A stretch of DNA of 64,000 bases from Epiperipatus broadwayi (Eukaryota > Onychophora > Udeonychophora > Euonychophora > Peripatidae): positions 9,319,923-9,383,922 of the forward strand of contig JAQFVV010012405.1 of the NCBI GenBank assembly GCA_028023455.1. The letters run 5' to 3'. Shown piece by piece: positions 15,982-29,149 of this stretch. The position numbers and the translations under genes are program-made. Every line of letters starts with the position of its first letter. Positions within the stretch are counted from its first letter, which is position 1. Under the pieces are notes generated by a model that saw nothing but the letters and a program-made list of their open reading frames with translations, was not told where the DNA came from and did not search any database.

Positions 15982-16040
15982 ATAATCTGGACCAACTGAT
16001 GAGTGCTGGTTTAGCAAGAAATATGTATATTGGTGATTAT
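15982..16040 (+). ncRNA. Hammerhead ribozyme, type I, HHE-2 right arm
   Basis: Outer stem I ATAATC (15982-) pairs with GATTAT (-16040), internal loop TGGA/T, inner stem I CCAA/TTGG. Next come CTGATGA (15995-16001 region) and stem II TGCT/AGCA with a G-A mismatch at its base. GAAA is at 16018-16021, stem III is three pairs (ATA/TAT) around TG, and A17 at 16029 is the predicted cleavage nucleotide. All invariant core residues are present. H17 is A rather than the usual C, which is permitted but slower in known hammerheads. Confidence 0.75.
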
Positions 16041-16424
16041 TTATCTTTTCTGCATGTATGTGGTCATGTGTATCAGTGGTATGAGATAGTATGGATAGTT
16101 GAAGGGTGCTTGAAAATCTGAGTTCAAATCCCCTATATTTACAATTAGGTTCCAGATATGTGAGTGCCAGTGTTTCAAATATTTATTTTAGTTAAGCAAT
16201 TTTCTTGACCCTTGTGTTACCATATTTATAAGCACCATCAATCCATTAGTAGTAAAGATCAAATGTTATTATTTGAACTACTCTATTTATTGGGTTGACT
16301 TTCTCAATAGATGTTTTGAAAATATTATTTTGTAAAATTTGATATATGTATTGCATAGTATGATTTACTTTTTTAAATCTTTTAGAAATTGTTTAGTAAC
16401 ATTATGAAAAAGTTACTACCACTT

Positions 16425-16850
16425 ATACTTTGTTACATGTATCAACACCCCACCATCAACAATCATCATTTTCAAATATTTTATTCTACTATAAGTTGAA
16501 GGTTTTTAAAATCGATTTTAGTTTATGGTTTCTCTTCTCCCCATTACTCCAAACAATTTTCTTATCAATCCATCTCACAAGTAATCGGCATCTAAGACTT
16601 TTGGAATTCTATTTAAGACTTCAGCTGTTATGTATTGTCAGGTTTTCCAATAACATGTCCTTCTAATTCTATTTTCACTTTTTCATTTTTTCAATAATAT
16701 CACTGATACCAGTTTGCTCTCTTATCAATGTATTGTGCTTTTAATATCTCTTTGTTTGTGCTAATATACATCTCTTCATACTTCATAGTGTGTTAGGAAA
16801 TCTTCGCAGTGCTTCTAAGAATAGCAACTAATCATCATCTTCAAACCTTA
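16425..16850 (-). pseudogene. RTE-like LINE 3' end fragment
   Basis: The plus-strand sequence follows, block by block, the region 33640-34020 that lies at the 3' end of the RTE pseudogene: ATCAACAATCATCA at the terminus, then TTTCTCTTCTCC, CAAACAATTTTCTTATC, TTAAGACTTCAGCTGT and CAGTTTGCTCTCTTATCAAT words. The element therefore reads on the minus strand. The coding frame is destroyed. Confidence 0.55.
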
Positions 16851-17632
16851 TTGATCAACTTCAAAAAGAAATACTCCAAGTTTAGCCCAGGTTGATCTAT
16901 GACATCCACGTTATACTAGCAGATTTTCTTCTTTCATCAGTCATTTCGCATGTAGTCTTTATCAAAATAAAACAAATTATAAAAAAAACTGTCTTAACGA
17001 TGTATATGCATGTATGTTTCGTAAAATATGATCTACAATATAAGCACAACTTGGCAGCATTTATATTATATTAAGTATATATTTGGGCTATGTATGAGTG
17101 GTTTCAACTAAAAATTTCTAATGTTTAAATTATTAAACAGAATAAAAAATAACACAACTGAAAATCAGAGGCAGCTAAAAAACTAATTTACATTAAAATC
17201 TTTTTGTTTTTAATTCAGATATTTAAAACATTTTATGAAGTGGTGAAAACAATTTTGAAAAAAAAAAAAGTTGAATATGTCCTTAATTTTATGTGCATGC
17301 ATTTAGTAATAGGTGAATGTAATTTAACATTATCTTATGTAAAAATAAAGTAAATATTTTATGATGTAAAAACTACTTTTATCACAATTTTCTATTTATA
17401 AATCAGATAATTATCTTTATAAATTTTCTGATAAAGAACTTACATTTCCGTTAGAAAACTTTTATAACAAGACTAATAAATTGAAATCTTTGAGTTCCTA
17501 GAAGCTTCTTATAACTTCAATCTTAATCAAAATGTGATCGAAGTTCCATGCAGGAGGCATGCCATTATAAGTTTTAGATAACCTAAAGTTGAAAAGTTTA
17601 CTAAGAGTATTATTATTAAATTTTATGTTTGC
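16851..17632. other. AT-rich intergenic, nothing recognised
   Basis: No gene or repeat family recognised. Confidence 0.5.
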
Positions 17633-18302
<670 letters not shown>

Positions 18303-18784
18303 TCAACTAGCTGGATTTACCTATGTCAGATATTATTAAAATTAATAAATATTTTAAAAGAAAAGACAAATTTATATATATATAAATTTCTGGATAACAT
18401 CAGATTTAAAGCTTCAGTTAATAAAATACTACATCATTAAATTTTTAGTCATTATTGATTATAGTTTGCAATTCTATTAATACAATTCATTCTCATATGA
18501 TATAATATTACAAACATTAATAAATTATTTTATTTGAAGTTATATAACTCAGAGTATATGTAATTGAGTAGTAAGTAATTGAAGCTTCCAATGAGTTATA
18601 TAATGTTTGCAATCCTACTACAACCATCCTCAGCCCAGAAGTCAGACTGTCTCATATCATAGATACATTAGAAACCTACAGTTTTTCAAGAAATATACAT
18701 TATTTCTAGAGAAAACCCAAACTTAATTTTTTTCTAATATTTTTTATTTTATTTTGTTGAATACAATTCCATCATCATTAATAA
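18303..18784. other. AT-rich intergenic, nothing recognised
   Basis: No gene or repeat family recognised. Confidence 0.5.
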
Positions 18785-18875
18785 AATATATGATTAAAGA
18801 TATGTGAAAGAGATAAATGATCCCCAGTGCTGAATCAGAACTCATCAGTTGGCCCAGATAGGTGGTGGTTCAATG
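18785..18875 (-). mobile_element. HHE-2 fragment, decayed
   Basis: On the minus strand it keeps GGGCCAACTGATGAG followed by a stem II-like CTGATTCAG. It lacks the GAAA box and the short stem III, joining straight to GGGGATCATTTATC. It is a broken relative of the HHE-2 ribozyme core. Confidence 0.55.
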
Positions 18876-19489
18876 CAATATGCACATCTTGAGGATCAGT
18901 TATCTTTTTATTGTTTTTGTATTCTTTAGCATAGAAGAGATCACTGTTTTAATAGCTTTAAGGTATGTTAGATCTGATTTATTACACATGTCATCCATAG
19001 GGACTGACAAATTAGTGCAAGGAGTAGATGTTATTCTTTTTTAAGTGATTGACCTCAGAGAAATAATTATATTAATGCTTAAATTTTTTATTATCAATTA
19101 AGTTATATAATAAACAGAATATACATTCTTTGATTAAAATAAAGAAATACAAACTTTGATTCTCACTGTAAGTTACACAAGTTTAAAGTGCCATATTAAT
19201 ATCATTATTATTACTTATTATTATTATGACTATTTAAATAATAAATAATGAGAAAGTAAAAAACAAAAGCATCAGCTAAGCATTAGAAACTCCTAACTAT
19301 GATACAATTTATAATTATTTATAGGTTTTCAGATATGGATAGGGGCTATTCTATCAATATATGTATAAAATATTTATTGAATATTTATTTAAAAACAGTG
19401 ATAAAATATGACTTAAAGTAAATAATAATAATAAACAAAATATTATTTGATATCAAAAACAAAAATTACATAAAAAACTGTTAATAATA

Positions 19490-19680
19490 ACTTTTGAAAT
19501 ATCTGACTTCTTATTGGTCACAATCTTATTGAAATGGCATTTCAACAGACTGCATGCTAGTATTGCAGTGAAAACTTGTTGTAGACGCTTCTAAGTAAGT
19601 GGTGAAGATTATATATTTTAGTTTTCATTTTTCTTAATAAATAGTAAGAATTATTAACAAAATTTAAAACTTCATAATCC
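19490..19680 (+). repeat. Diverged dispersed repeat, copy 1
   Basis: A direct-orientation relative of 21520-21700. Shared words include AAATATCTGAC, TGGTCACAA, GTTTTCATTT/GTTTCATTT and TTAATAAAT. There is no coding capacity and the class is unknown. Confidence 0.6.
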
Positions 19681-21330
19681 ACAGATTAAATTGCAGAATT
19701 CAATATGCACAAAATGGTAACACTTTTTCACAATTTATTTTTGAAAAAGAAATGATTATAAATATAATTTGCTTGTGTTTAAGTTGCTTTTAATAATTTG
19801 AATAATATTTTTATGTAATAAATATAAAATATATTTATTTTTATAATTGTAAAATATCCTTAGAAGGATTTAAACTTACATCATTGGAAAAGATAAAAAA
19901 ATACATTGTTTTGGTTAAGATAAAAAATGCTTTTTTATTTCCACAAATAAATTTATAAGTTTCACCATTTTTATTTCTTTTACTTGTTAACCCTCTTGCA
20001 GTGTGCTAGCATTCTGAAAGTTTTATTTATTTTCATTTGCCATGAACTTTGAACTTTCATTTTAGTATTAAACCAGAATGTAATAAATTTGATTTCAGTT
20101 GATAGATATTAGAGGTTACATAAACAAAAAAAAATCACATTTGACTTTTGCAATTATTTTAAAAATTAAATTTTAATTAAAATAAAGCTTCATTTTATCA
20201 TTCATATTTCAGCAGATTGATTTTGCAAAATGAATAAAATCTTTTTTGTTTGATTTTTGTCTTAAAATGTGAATGAATAATTATCAATATCTGATAAATC
20301 TAATAAATTATGCTTCAAATGTTTACTTTTTTTACTAATTTTTATGATATTGCTATATTATCTAGCAGACAATGAGTGATGATGGTAATAAACATGTTAT
20401 AATGCTGCCACTATAATTTCTATTTAACATTAATCAGAGAAATATAACATTTTATATTTAAAACTGAAACATTTTGTAAAAAAATAAATATTTAATATGT
20501 ATTCTTGATTTCTAATAATTATCATACAATTATTGTGCAAAAATAATCATAAAGTTTCCAAAATATTATGTTTTTAGTGATTTATATTTTTTCAAAGTAA
20601 TATTGCAAAGTTTGAGACTTTGAAGAAGACAATGAATGCTCATCACTATGGAGTTTAACGGGATTTGAATTTCCCATATTTTCAATTATACTGACATCTT
20701 TAGAATTTTTTTGAAATTAAAATATTAGAAAAAATACACATGAATTTTAATATTAGAAAAATAAAATGTTAGCAAAACTCTCGATAGAGAGTTAATACAT
20801 GCAAATTGAAAGTTTGTTTTTCTCAAATGCCAGAGTGGTGTGGTAAACAAAGAAATTGTTAACAAATAGTTTAATTCTGACAAAAACATTATTCAATTTG
20901 ATATAAAAATTTACATTTTCAAATATAGCCTTGATTTAATTTTAGTATTTGGTCAGTAGTGATTAAAATCTTGCTTGCAACATTTGATTGATGGTTTTGG
21001 TTATTAGAATATATAAACTTTAAATGATAATGTTAGGTCACTGTAAAAATTTTGTCTTTTACTAACATGAGACCTTTGTTTAATAAAGAGCTTATATGTA
21101 CTATTTGTATAACTATTTCTATAATATGCATTATAATATTTTTAGAAGAGGTAGTGGATTTTTTGAGCTGCATAATAAAAAAGTAGCAATAGATATAGTC
21201 TATCAATCTTAATATTTTTAGATTATTGTACTTTATTATACTTAGCTTTGTTTAAAATAATAGACATTTTTATCTTAAAGTTACACATGTTAAAATAAAA
21301 CTATTATTTAGTTAATTATATGTAATATAT
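19681..21330. other. AT-rich intergenic, nothing recognised
   Basis: No gene recognised. A GGGATTTGAATTTCCC word near 20660 resembles the HHE-2 terminal block but is too short to assign. Confidence 0.45.
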
Positions 21331-21518
21331 TTAGTAATTTCTAAATCTTTCTCATTTATTTAAAGTAATATTTTTAATTATTCATCATACAAAATAAATT
21401 AATAAAGTCATAAGTTTCAGAAATTTAGTAATTTCTAAATCTTTCTCAATTATTTACAGTAATATTTTTAATTATTTAACATACAAAATAAATTAATAAA
21501 GTCATAAATTTTAGAAAT
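21331..21518 (+). repeat. 94-bp tandem duplication
   Basis: Two adjacent copies (21331-21424 and 21425-21518), each starting TTAGTAATTTCTAAATC, differing at only a few positions. Confidence 0.9.
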
Positions 21519-21519
21519 T

Positions 21520-21700
21520 CCTTTTACTAGTAAAATATCTGACCCATCTCAATGGTCACAACGTTATTGAGATGACCCTTCAATAATCTTTATGCTATTA
21601 TTTCATTGCAATCTTGCTGTAAATGCTTCCAAATAATTGGTAAGGATTATATACTTTAGGTTTCATTTTTGTTAATAAATGGCAGGAATTGTTAGCAAAA
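21520..21700 (+). repeat. Diverged dispersed repeat, copy 2
   Basis: Partner of 19490-19680 in the same orientation, recognisable over about 170 bp with many substitutions. It lies immediately left of the (TTA)n tract. Confidence 0.6.
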
Positions 21701-21828
21701 TAATTTGAACTAAATATAAGTTATATAATTACTCATTTTTAATTAGTTGCTGAATATAATTAGATTTTTTTTTAATTTAACAGAATGCAGAATTTTTGAT
21801 AAAAGCAATAAAACATTTTTACAAATAA

Positions 21829-22053
<225 letters not shown>

Positions 22054-22315
22054 GTTTCAATAAAGGCTTTATTGATCTCAATGGTTTACATAAGTTTACA
22101 TCTAGAAAAATTTGAAATTTAACATACAATGAATAATATTAGGGTAAACACATATAAATGAATTTAGTGGTTACACTTTGTGGTTAATGGACTATAACAA
22201 TATAAAAATTAAAAAAAGCAAAAATAATCAGAGTTCTAATGTTTCAGGAGCTTATTTAGTTTTGTCCGCATGTCACTTTGAATGTTAGTTGTATGATAGT
22301 TTTTCTTTGCAGCAT

Positions 22316-25300
22316 TCACAGCATTGATGGTTGTTTTAACAATGACCATGTTGCTGCATATAAGTGGGGGTTGGTTATTATTTTATCTCTATTTCGAATG
22401 TGTAGCAGTTTGTTGCTAAATGTAGCTGGGTGTCGTCTGGTGTTATTGCCAATTAAGAAAGTACATCGGGTGCACCAATACGCATATAGAACAAATGTGG
22501 CTGCCCTAATGCTAGGTATTGATCTTCCCTGAAAAGCAGCAATTATGTGATTAATGATTGTACCCGGTTTTCTGTAGGTGTTACACATCATCTGTCGTGT
22601 TTGATTAAGTGCTACACATTGATAAATAAAGTGGTCCAGTGTCTCTTCTGCTCAATGGCAGAGTCCACAGAAGGGGTCAATAGATATATACATTCTTTTA
22701 TGATAAAGAAAGTGGGTTGTTGGCAAGGCAATGAGATTGATTTTCATGATAAAATCAAAGTATTTGGGCTCTAGAGCCCATTTTTTATATTCCTTGAGTA
22801 GTCTCTTGTTGTTAATTCCTAGCATAGGTTGTATAACATTAGTATCTGCTTCTCTGTTTATTAAACCATAAATATCCCAGTATGAATACTTATGCAAATA
22901 CTGTTCTGGAATCTTGTCTGTCGTTTTGCATTGGTATACAATGTTGGTGAAAAAGGAACCTTTTGGAGGTGGTCTATCTGTTGGAGTAACTTCTAGCAAG
23001 TGGTTAATTTTGGGGTATTTGGCAAGTATTGTGATTATTGAGTTCCTTAACTTCTGTATATGAAAAACATTGATGTTGTGCAAGCCAAGTCCATTTTTTA
23101 TTAGAGGTTGGCTAAGTTTTTTTGTGGAAATTGCTACTGTTTTTCTGGCCCAAAGTAGTTTATTATATATGGTTTTAATTTTTGAAATGAACCCCTTTGA
23201 GAATGAAATAACTGGTACGTAGTAAGTTATTTTGGTTGTGATAAACTGGTTAATTAACTGTACTTTGGAATATAGTGAAAGATATGCCTTGGACAAGGAG
23301 TTTATAATTTTTGTGGCTTCTTCTTTAAGTTTATTTTGGATATGACATTTCATTCCTGTAATTCCCATATGAAATGGGAACCCAAGGAAAGAGTTTGGTT
23401 TTGATTTGTAAATTGATGTACATGGTTTACCAGTGTATAGAGACCAGGCTGTGGTTTTTGCTGGATTAAATGATAATTCATATTTTTGTGAATATTCTTG
23501 TAATATCTTTTGGAGTTGTGGTATTTGTTTTTTTTTGATGTTAGGAATATGGTAACATCATCCATATAGGCGATGCATGTAGTGCGCTGTGTTGTGGCTG
23601 GTATCTCGATCCCAGTAAATGCATTTTGTATGCTTTTAATAAGGGGATTGATGTAAAATATAAACAATAGTGAACTAAGAGGGGATCCTTGGGATATAGA
23701 TTTGGTGGGTGTGAAAGATGGTGAGTTTCTTCCATTTAAAGTTATATGGATCTCTCTGTTCAGAAGCAGGTTAGCAATTATATATAGATATGTTCTAGGT
23801 ATTTCTGTGTCTTTTAGCATTTTTAGAAGTGTTTATATATTGACTGAGTCAAATGCAGCTTCTATATCAAGCTGCACAGCAACGGGTCCATATTTTTTCC
23901 ACTGTTTTACTGTTGCTAGAATTGCTTTGAAGAATAAAGCTGCTTCTGTTGTTGAAGAGTTTTTCTTTGCATATTGTGCTTTGGAGATAAGTGGCATTAT
24001 ATACGGTTCAATTTCATCTTTAATAATTTTCTCCATAATTTTGATCGGCAAAGGTCCCATAGATATTGGTCTGAGGTCTGTAATAGGTGGAATAATTGCT
24101 TTCTTTTTATTATAGGGTACTATGGCTATTGGATAGACACCCTCCATGGGTTGAATTTGTTGTGCTAGATGGTTTGCTAACTGACACAAATATTCTGTTG
24201 TGAATTTGCTTAGATGCTTTAATACAAACAATGGAACTCCAGGACTACCTGGATGGCAAGCGTTTCGAATAGTATTTAGTTTTGTTGTGAATAGATCTTT
24301 TGTGAATGGGGTTTTTGTCTCTGGTGGGCCAAACAGATTATGTGGTATTTTATATGGTTGTCTTTCTTGTAATTTCTCTTTAAAATATTCAAAAATTGGC
24401 ATAATCATATTGTGTCCTGCATATGTTCCACTATTTGTATATAGTGCCATTGGCACTTTTACATCTGGTTGGTTCCCCAGCGCCCATCTTATATAATCTC
24501 TTGTCCAAGTGTGTGGCCTGGTTAGGCATACCTTGCTTTTCTTTATCTTCAGATAGCTTTTGAGTTCTTCACATGCTTTATTGTATGCATGTGTAAGCTT
24601 GAATATATACTGCTGGGTGCAGTGTGATGGGTTAATCATGATTATTCTCTGGTGTAACTGATCTGCCAGAGACAAAAGTCTTGATGGTGGAGGTTGTTTT
24701 TTTGTTATATGGTTGATGTTAAAGGACAACATTCCCATAAATGCTAGATATTTCTGGACCGGGTTCAAAGTCATATCTTTGATTTTGTTTAGCATTATGT
24801 AGGTCTCAGAGAACAGAAATTCAGGGGTTGTTTCTGGGAGTAAAACTCTTATTATTCTTGTAAGTGGAAAGGGTGATATTTGAATTTGGGCACAGTCAAT
24901 TGTGACTATTTGAGCTGAGTGATCAGAAAAAGTTGAGGGAGTTAGTTTTATTTCAATAAGGTGGTGAAGCATTGGAGAATAAAAGCACAGATCAATAAGT
25001 GAAGAGAAGCGATTATTGTGGAAAGAGATGGCATCATCTGGCAAAAAACCTTGGCCACTCATTAGTGGTATGTTTATTCTGTGAAGCCAACGTTGGGTAA
25101 ATTCCTGATATTTTAAATTAAAATCTCCAATTAAGATGGTTGGGTTTGAAGTTGTAGCTAACCTTGAATTAATGTTTGCAATTATGGTATCTATTTTTTT
25201 ATCCTGTAAAGGCATATATACAAAAACCAGATTTATTGTTATGCTTTTTTGGTTGAAGGTTGCAATTAATAAGTTCATGTCAATGTGAATTATTTTGAAC

Positions 25301-25605
25301 GTTGTGAATGGGCAATTTCTAGCAATTATGAGTCCAGTTCCAGCTGAGGGAGAGGAAGAGTCTCTGGAGCATGCACAGAAACCTTCCATATTTAAATGTT
25401 TGGCTGGGTCAGTTTGTGATCCAGCATAAATTTTTGTCTCAAGTATACCAAGCAAGTGTGGTTGTATATCCTTGATCCAATGTTTTAACTTATTAATTTT
25501 TGAGGTTGAGTTCAAACCCCTGACATTGATTGCCGCAATTTTTATTTTCATTATATGTTTTTTGATTGATTTAAATATTAGGGTTGATCTGGTGTTTCTT
25601 CCCAT
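22316..25605 (-). pseudogene. LINE ORF2: APE endonuclease and reverse transcriptase, three lesions
   Basis: The copying enzyme of the element: APE nicks target DNA and RT primes from the nick. About 1,095 codons. The first Met is at 25605; a second Met at 25551 precedes KIKIAAINVRGLN and fits the usual APE start better. Endonuclease motifs: INVRGLN, ILETKI, ILIGDFN, and STFSDHS with the catalytic Asp-His. RT: LDIEAAFD (motif A), SQGSPLSSLLF, and AYMDDV with the catalytic YMDD. C-terminal zinc finger CGLCH...ETLDHFIYQC. Lesions: an in-frame TAA at about 23833 just after motif A, a frameshift at the A-run around 23528-23537, and an in-frame TGA at about 22652 inside the zinc finger. The frame is otherwise open. 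It is non-functional as it stands but recent. Confidence 0.88.
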
Positions 25606-27101
25606 TCATTCTCATATTCCATTTCCAGATCTTCATCTGTTTCCACTGTAGTTGTATTGTTGTGATCAGAAAGGCTAAGGTTGGCTTCTGTTTTGATTTT
25701 TTTGGGCCCTCTATTTTTCTTTGGTGGGCGGCCTGGTCTTCTTCTTTGTTCTGTGTCAGCTTTGGTGATTTGAGGCATATTTGGGGTGATAGCTTTCATA
25801 ATTTCCATTGTTGTATTATTTTTAATATTGGGTGTTTGGTGTGTTATATATATTTTTTCTTGATCACTATTACTGTGTGAGTTTATTTGTTCTTTTATTA
25901 TCTCTTTTTCATCGGTATTTTTGGTAGGCTGACTTAGATTGTGCGCTATTTTTTCCATTGCAGACTCTTGAGGTTGTTGACTTTCTGTTTTTTTATCAGT
26001 GGAGGTTTGAATTCTATTGGTTGATTTTGTTGATAAATCCAGAATTTCAGGTGCTGGCAACGTGTGTGCAGTTTTTTTATTATTCAATTGCTGTTGATCT
26101 GTGGTTTTTTTATTAATTTTTTCTTGTTTATTAGTTGTTTTCGTTATCTGTTTTGTACTGTTTGATTCCGGTTGGTGAGCTTCTGTTGGTTGATCTTCAG
26201 AGCTCGGTTGGTTTTTTTGGTTGATTTTGGTGTTGCAATCAATTGCTAAGTGTCCGGTTTCACCGCACGCAAAACATCTCGGCCTTAATCCTTTTATGTG
26301 AATAGTCAGTATTGCATTCTGGTCAATTATTTGTGTTGGAATATCCTCCGGGTTTACATTGTCATTCAGCTTTATTTTGAAATGAAAGTTGTTGCTGAAA
26401 ACCGGTATGGGAGTGTCGGATAAGTAGATTTGTTTTATATAAATAGCTTTGCCAAATGACTGTATTAATTTTTGAAAATCCTGAATAGTATATCCGAAGT
26501 AAGTGTTTTTAATTATTCCGTTACAATAGTTTTGCAAGCTTTGATTGACTATTATTAGTGCATAGCTTCCCAAAGTTTTTACTTTAGTTTGAAATCTTGC
26601 ACGCTGATGTTCATCGAAAAACTGAATTGCAACGTATCGCGAGTTTGGATGCTCTCCAATACTAGAGACTGTATCCCACAATGCTGTTGCTGTCAGCTCC
26701 TCGTAAAGAAGCTCTCTGGGGAATTTATAGAGTGTTAAATTCCTATCAGTGACAGCTAACACTAATGATCTCGGTGAAAAAAATTTTTGGAAAGTTGCGA
26801 ATAATTTTTTTGGGATGGTGCTGTTGAAATTAACGTTTATTTCTTGCAGTTCATCTTGATTCCATATCGTTGGGGAGGGCTCTTCATTATTGTTTTCCAT
26901 GAGGTTTAAATTATTTATGTCGGCTTGATTTACCTTCCTAAATCTTGCTGTCTGTGTTAATGCTGGACTTTTTTCGATGCTGTGAAGCTGCTGGTTTATT
27001 TTTGTTACATTTGCGTATGTTTTTGCGATAGTGGCAGTTTTCATTTTATCGCCGTTTGTTTGAGCGCAATTTACGTCGTTTGCTTCTTGACGCGACGCCA
27101 T
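25578..27101 (-). CDS. LINE ORF1 protein, CCHC and AT-hook, intact
   Basis: 507 codons, uninterrupted. It is expected to bind the element RNA in the ribonucleoprotein particle. Roughly residues 95-270 are a globular region without a motif I can name. A zinc knuckle CFACGETGHLAIDC (CX2CX4HX4C) follows at about residues 275-290. The tail is polar, rich in Gln, Thr and Lys. Near residue 455, RRPGRPPKKNRG matches the AT-hook core, and the end is acidic (DEDLEMEYENEWEE). The first Met, MASRQEAND, is taken as the start because the sequence upstream is CpG-rich and looks like 5' UTR. It overlaps ORF2 by 28 nt in another frame, suggesting reinitiation or frameshift-coupled translation. Confidence 0.88.
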   Translation of the reverse strand: MASRQEANDVNCAQTNGDKMKTATIAKTYANVTKINQQLHSIEKSPALTQTARFRKVNQADINNLNLMENNNEEPSPTIWNQDELQEINVNFNSTIPKKLFATFQKFFSPRSLVLAVTDRNLTLYKFPRELLYEELTATALWDTVSSIGEHPNSRYVAIQFFDEHQRARFQTKVKTLGSYALIIVNQSLQNYCNGIIKNTYFGYTIQDFQKLIQSFGKAIYIKQIYLSDTPIPVFSNNFHFKIKLNDNVNPEDIPTQIIDQNAILTIHIKGLRPRCFACGETGHLAIDCNTKINQKNQPSSEDQPTEAHQPESNSTKQITKTTNKQEKINKKTTDQQQLNNKKTAHTLPAPEILDLSTKSTNRIQTSTDKKTESQQPQESAMEKIAHNLSQPTKNTDEKEIIKEQINSHSNSDQEKIYITHQTPNIKNNTTMEIMKAITPNMPQITKADTEQRRRPGRPPKKNRGPKKIKTEANLSLSDHNNTTTVETDEDLEMEYENEWEETPDQP

Positions 27102-27324
27102 GCTTGTTTATGACGTTAGAATTTATTTTTTGTTCTGAACGACCGTATTACTTACTTTTTGCTAGAAAAACAACTGTTCAGTAATTAGCCATCGCTGTCT
27201 TTATCTATCACAGATATATATCACAGTTTTTAAGTGTGAAAACGATTAGAATATGGGGAAAAAAAGATTATTAATAAGACCTTCGTTCTTGATGACTTAG
27301 GCATACACGCGCATGCGCATTCTC

Positions 27325-27353
27325 TTATTATTATTATTATTATTATTATTATA
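27325..27353 (+). repeat. (TTA)n at the 5' junction of the Tx1-like LINE
   Basis: About nine TTA units immediately beyond the CpG-rich 5' end (GCGCATGCGCATTCTC). Together with 21831-22052 this places the element inside a TTA/TAA tract. Confidence 0.85.
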
Positions 27354-29149
27354 AATAAAAAGTGAAATTGAAAAAAAAAATCAAAGTATAAATCTATTTT
27401 AAATTAATTATTCCTAGTTTGAATCAAACACAAAAAATAATAATATTAATCTTATATTATTAAAAAGAATTCATATTTATATAAATCCAGATTTTGGTCT
27501 GGGCTCTCTGTCATAATCTCTTAAAAATAGTTATAAAATTGTTGTTGTAATAAATAAATAAATAAACTATTATTTATTTATATAAAATGTACTCATTTTT
27601 AAATAAAACAATTTTGGTTTGCTATGATGTCAAATTCATCATTTATCTTTTGAAATATATTTATTTAACTTATCATGATTAATAAAAAAATATCTATATT
27701 GTTAAGAATGAGTGAAAAACCCATTTATTTTTATAAAAATTAATAATTAAGAGTATTTATTTATTGATAAATAAATAGATTGTTTTGATTTTATATTTTG
27801 TTTATTTTAGTTTTTTTTTTTAGTTTCTCAATTTATAATAGCACATTTGTTATTTTTAAATAGCATAGTACCTAGTTAATTATTATTCCAGAAATAAAAT
27901 ATATTATATAGTATTAGTTAAATAAACATTACAATTCAATTTAACATAAAAAAAGGTTATTCATTTTCTGAAAGTCAAAGTATCCTTTAAAATATCTTTT
28001 ACATTTAATTATTAAATTAAAAATATTACTAGTAATAAATTTAATGATTTGAAGTAAAAACCATGGTAACTTCACAAAGATTTTATAGTTTTGGGTATTT
28101 CAATAGTTCTGCGATCAATAACTTTTTTTACATTGTTTTAAGCCTTTTTATAACCTTACATAAACATGGTGCAGTTTATTTTACATATTCCCAAATTAAA
28201 AAGTATATAACTTCTTAGGCAAGAACAATAACCTAATTTTGATGATAATATCCTAAGGAACATGGTTCTAGATGTCAATAAAAATGATACTTTTTAATAA
28301 TTTTTATTAGTCATTTATTAAACAAGTGATTGGTGGATTGTTTTATCCTGAGGTTAAACAACCAAATAATTTATATTTCTAAAGAAAAATTATAATTTTC
28401 AGTAATTTGTTTACAAATTAAAAGTTATTATGTGATATTTTTGTAAAAGATTTATTTTAAATCAAAAACTTATTTAACTTTTTTTTTAAAAAGTAATTTA
28501 TCTTTAAAAAGACAACTATTATAAAGTTTATTACAAACTAAAGCAGTTTTTATTGTGTAAACTAAAATCATGTTTGTAAAAATGGTAAAGAAAATATTTT
28601 TTAAATTTTTAATAAAAATAAATAATATATTAAATTTTAATATTTTTTCTTTTTTTAAAGATAAGTAATCCTAAATACATTTTTATTTTCATATTTTGAT
28701 TTTACCAACTTTTTAAATAAATAAATAAATTATATTCAGTAATGCCAAGTACCATTGTTTTAGATAAAAACTCTACTAGAAATTTATTTTCATAATTTTC
28801 AAATAGCAAATATTAACTTTTAGAATGTCTATTACTTGAAAGCTTACAAAAAGAATTAATTATAAAAATAAAAAGTTAAAAAATAGTGGAATATTAATAA
28901 AAGACTTGCTATGACCCATTCAAAATAGAAATGTAGAGTTTGCTTCTGAACAGATTAAATAAAAGTAAGTCAAATAACTCATTGCATTTCTTAACAGGAG
29001 TCTTACATGGTTTATTGCAGCCATAGAAACATAGAGATCTATGGATTACAACTTACTCTATCATTTTCAGTGTTCAAAATTTGGATAAGTTTTTGATTAA
29101 TCTACCATTCAATTATATTATTTTTTTAATTCACTGGATTAAAAAATTA
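27354..29149. other. Extremely AT-rich intergenic, nothing recognised
   Basis: No ORF, repeat family or RNA gene recognised. Confidence 0.55.

Larger units (their letters stand above)
15643..16182. mobile_element. HHE-2: inverted-dimer element with hammerhead on both arms
   Basis: The left arm (about 15645-15830) and right arm (about 15965-16140) are inverted repeats of about 175 bp that begin and end with a TATAGGG(G)-type block. The 13-bp duplication TTATTTTAGTTAA flanks it exactly (15630-15642 and 16183-16195). There is no protein-coding capacity; the ORFs across it are shadows of the palindrome. Each arm contains a hammerhead-like ribozyme sequence oriented towards its own end. Partial relatives are at 13588-13742, 18785-18875 and 42798-43150. 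TSD length and absence of transposase signals favour reverse-transcriptase-mediated insertion over a DNA MITE. Confidence 0.8.

Noticed and set aside
15617-16121. Two overlapping ORFs (75 and 111 residues)
   Set aside because: They lie inside the HHE-2 palindrome and mirror its arms; no protein motif.
23702-24496. Plus-strand ORFs of 64-137 residues
   Set aside because: Antisense shadows of the LINE ORF2 coding strand.
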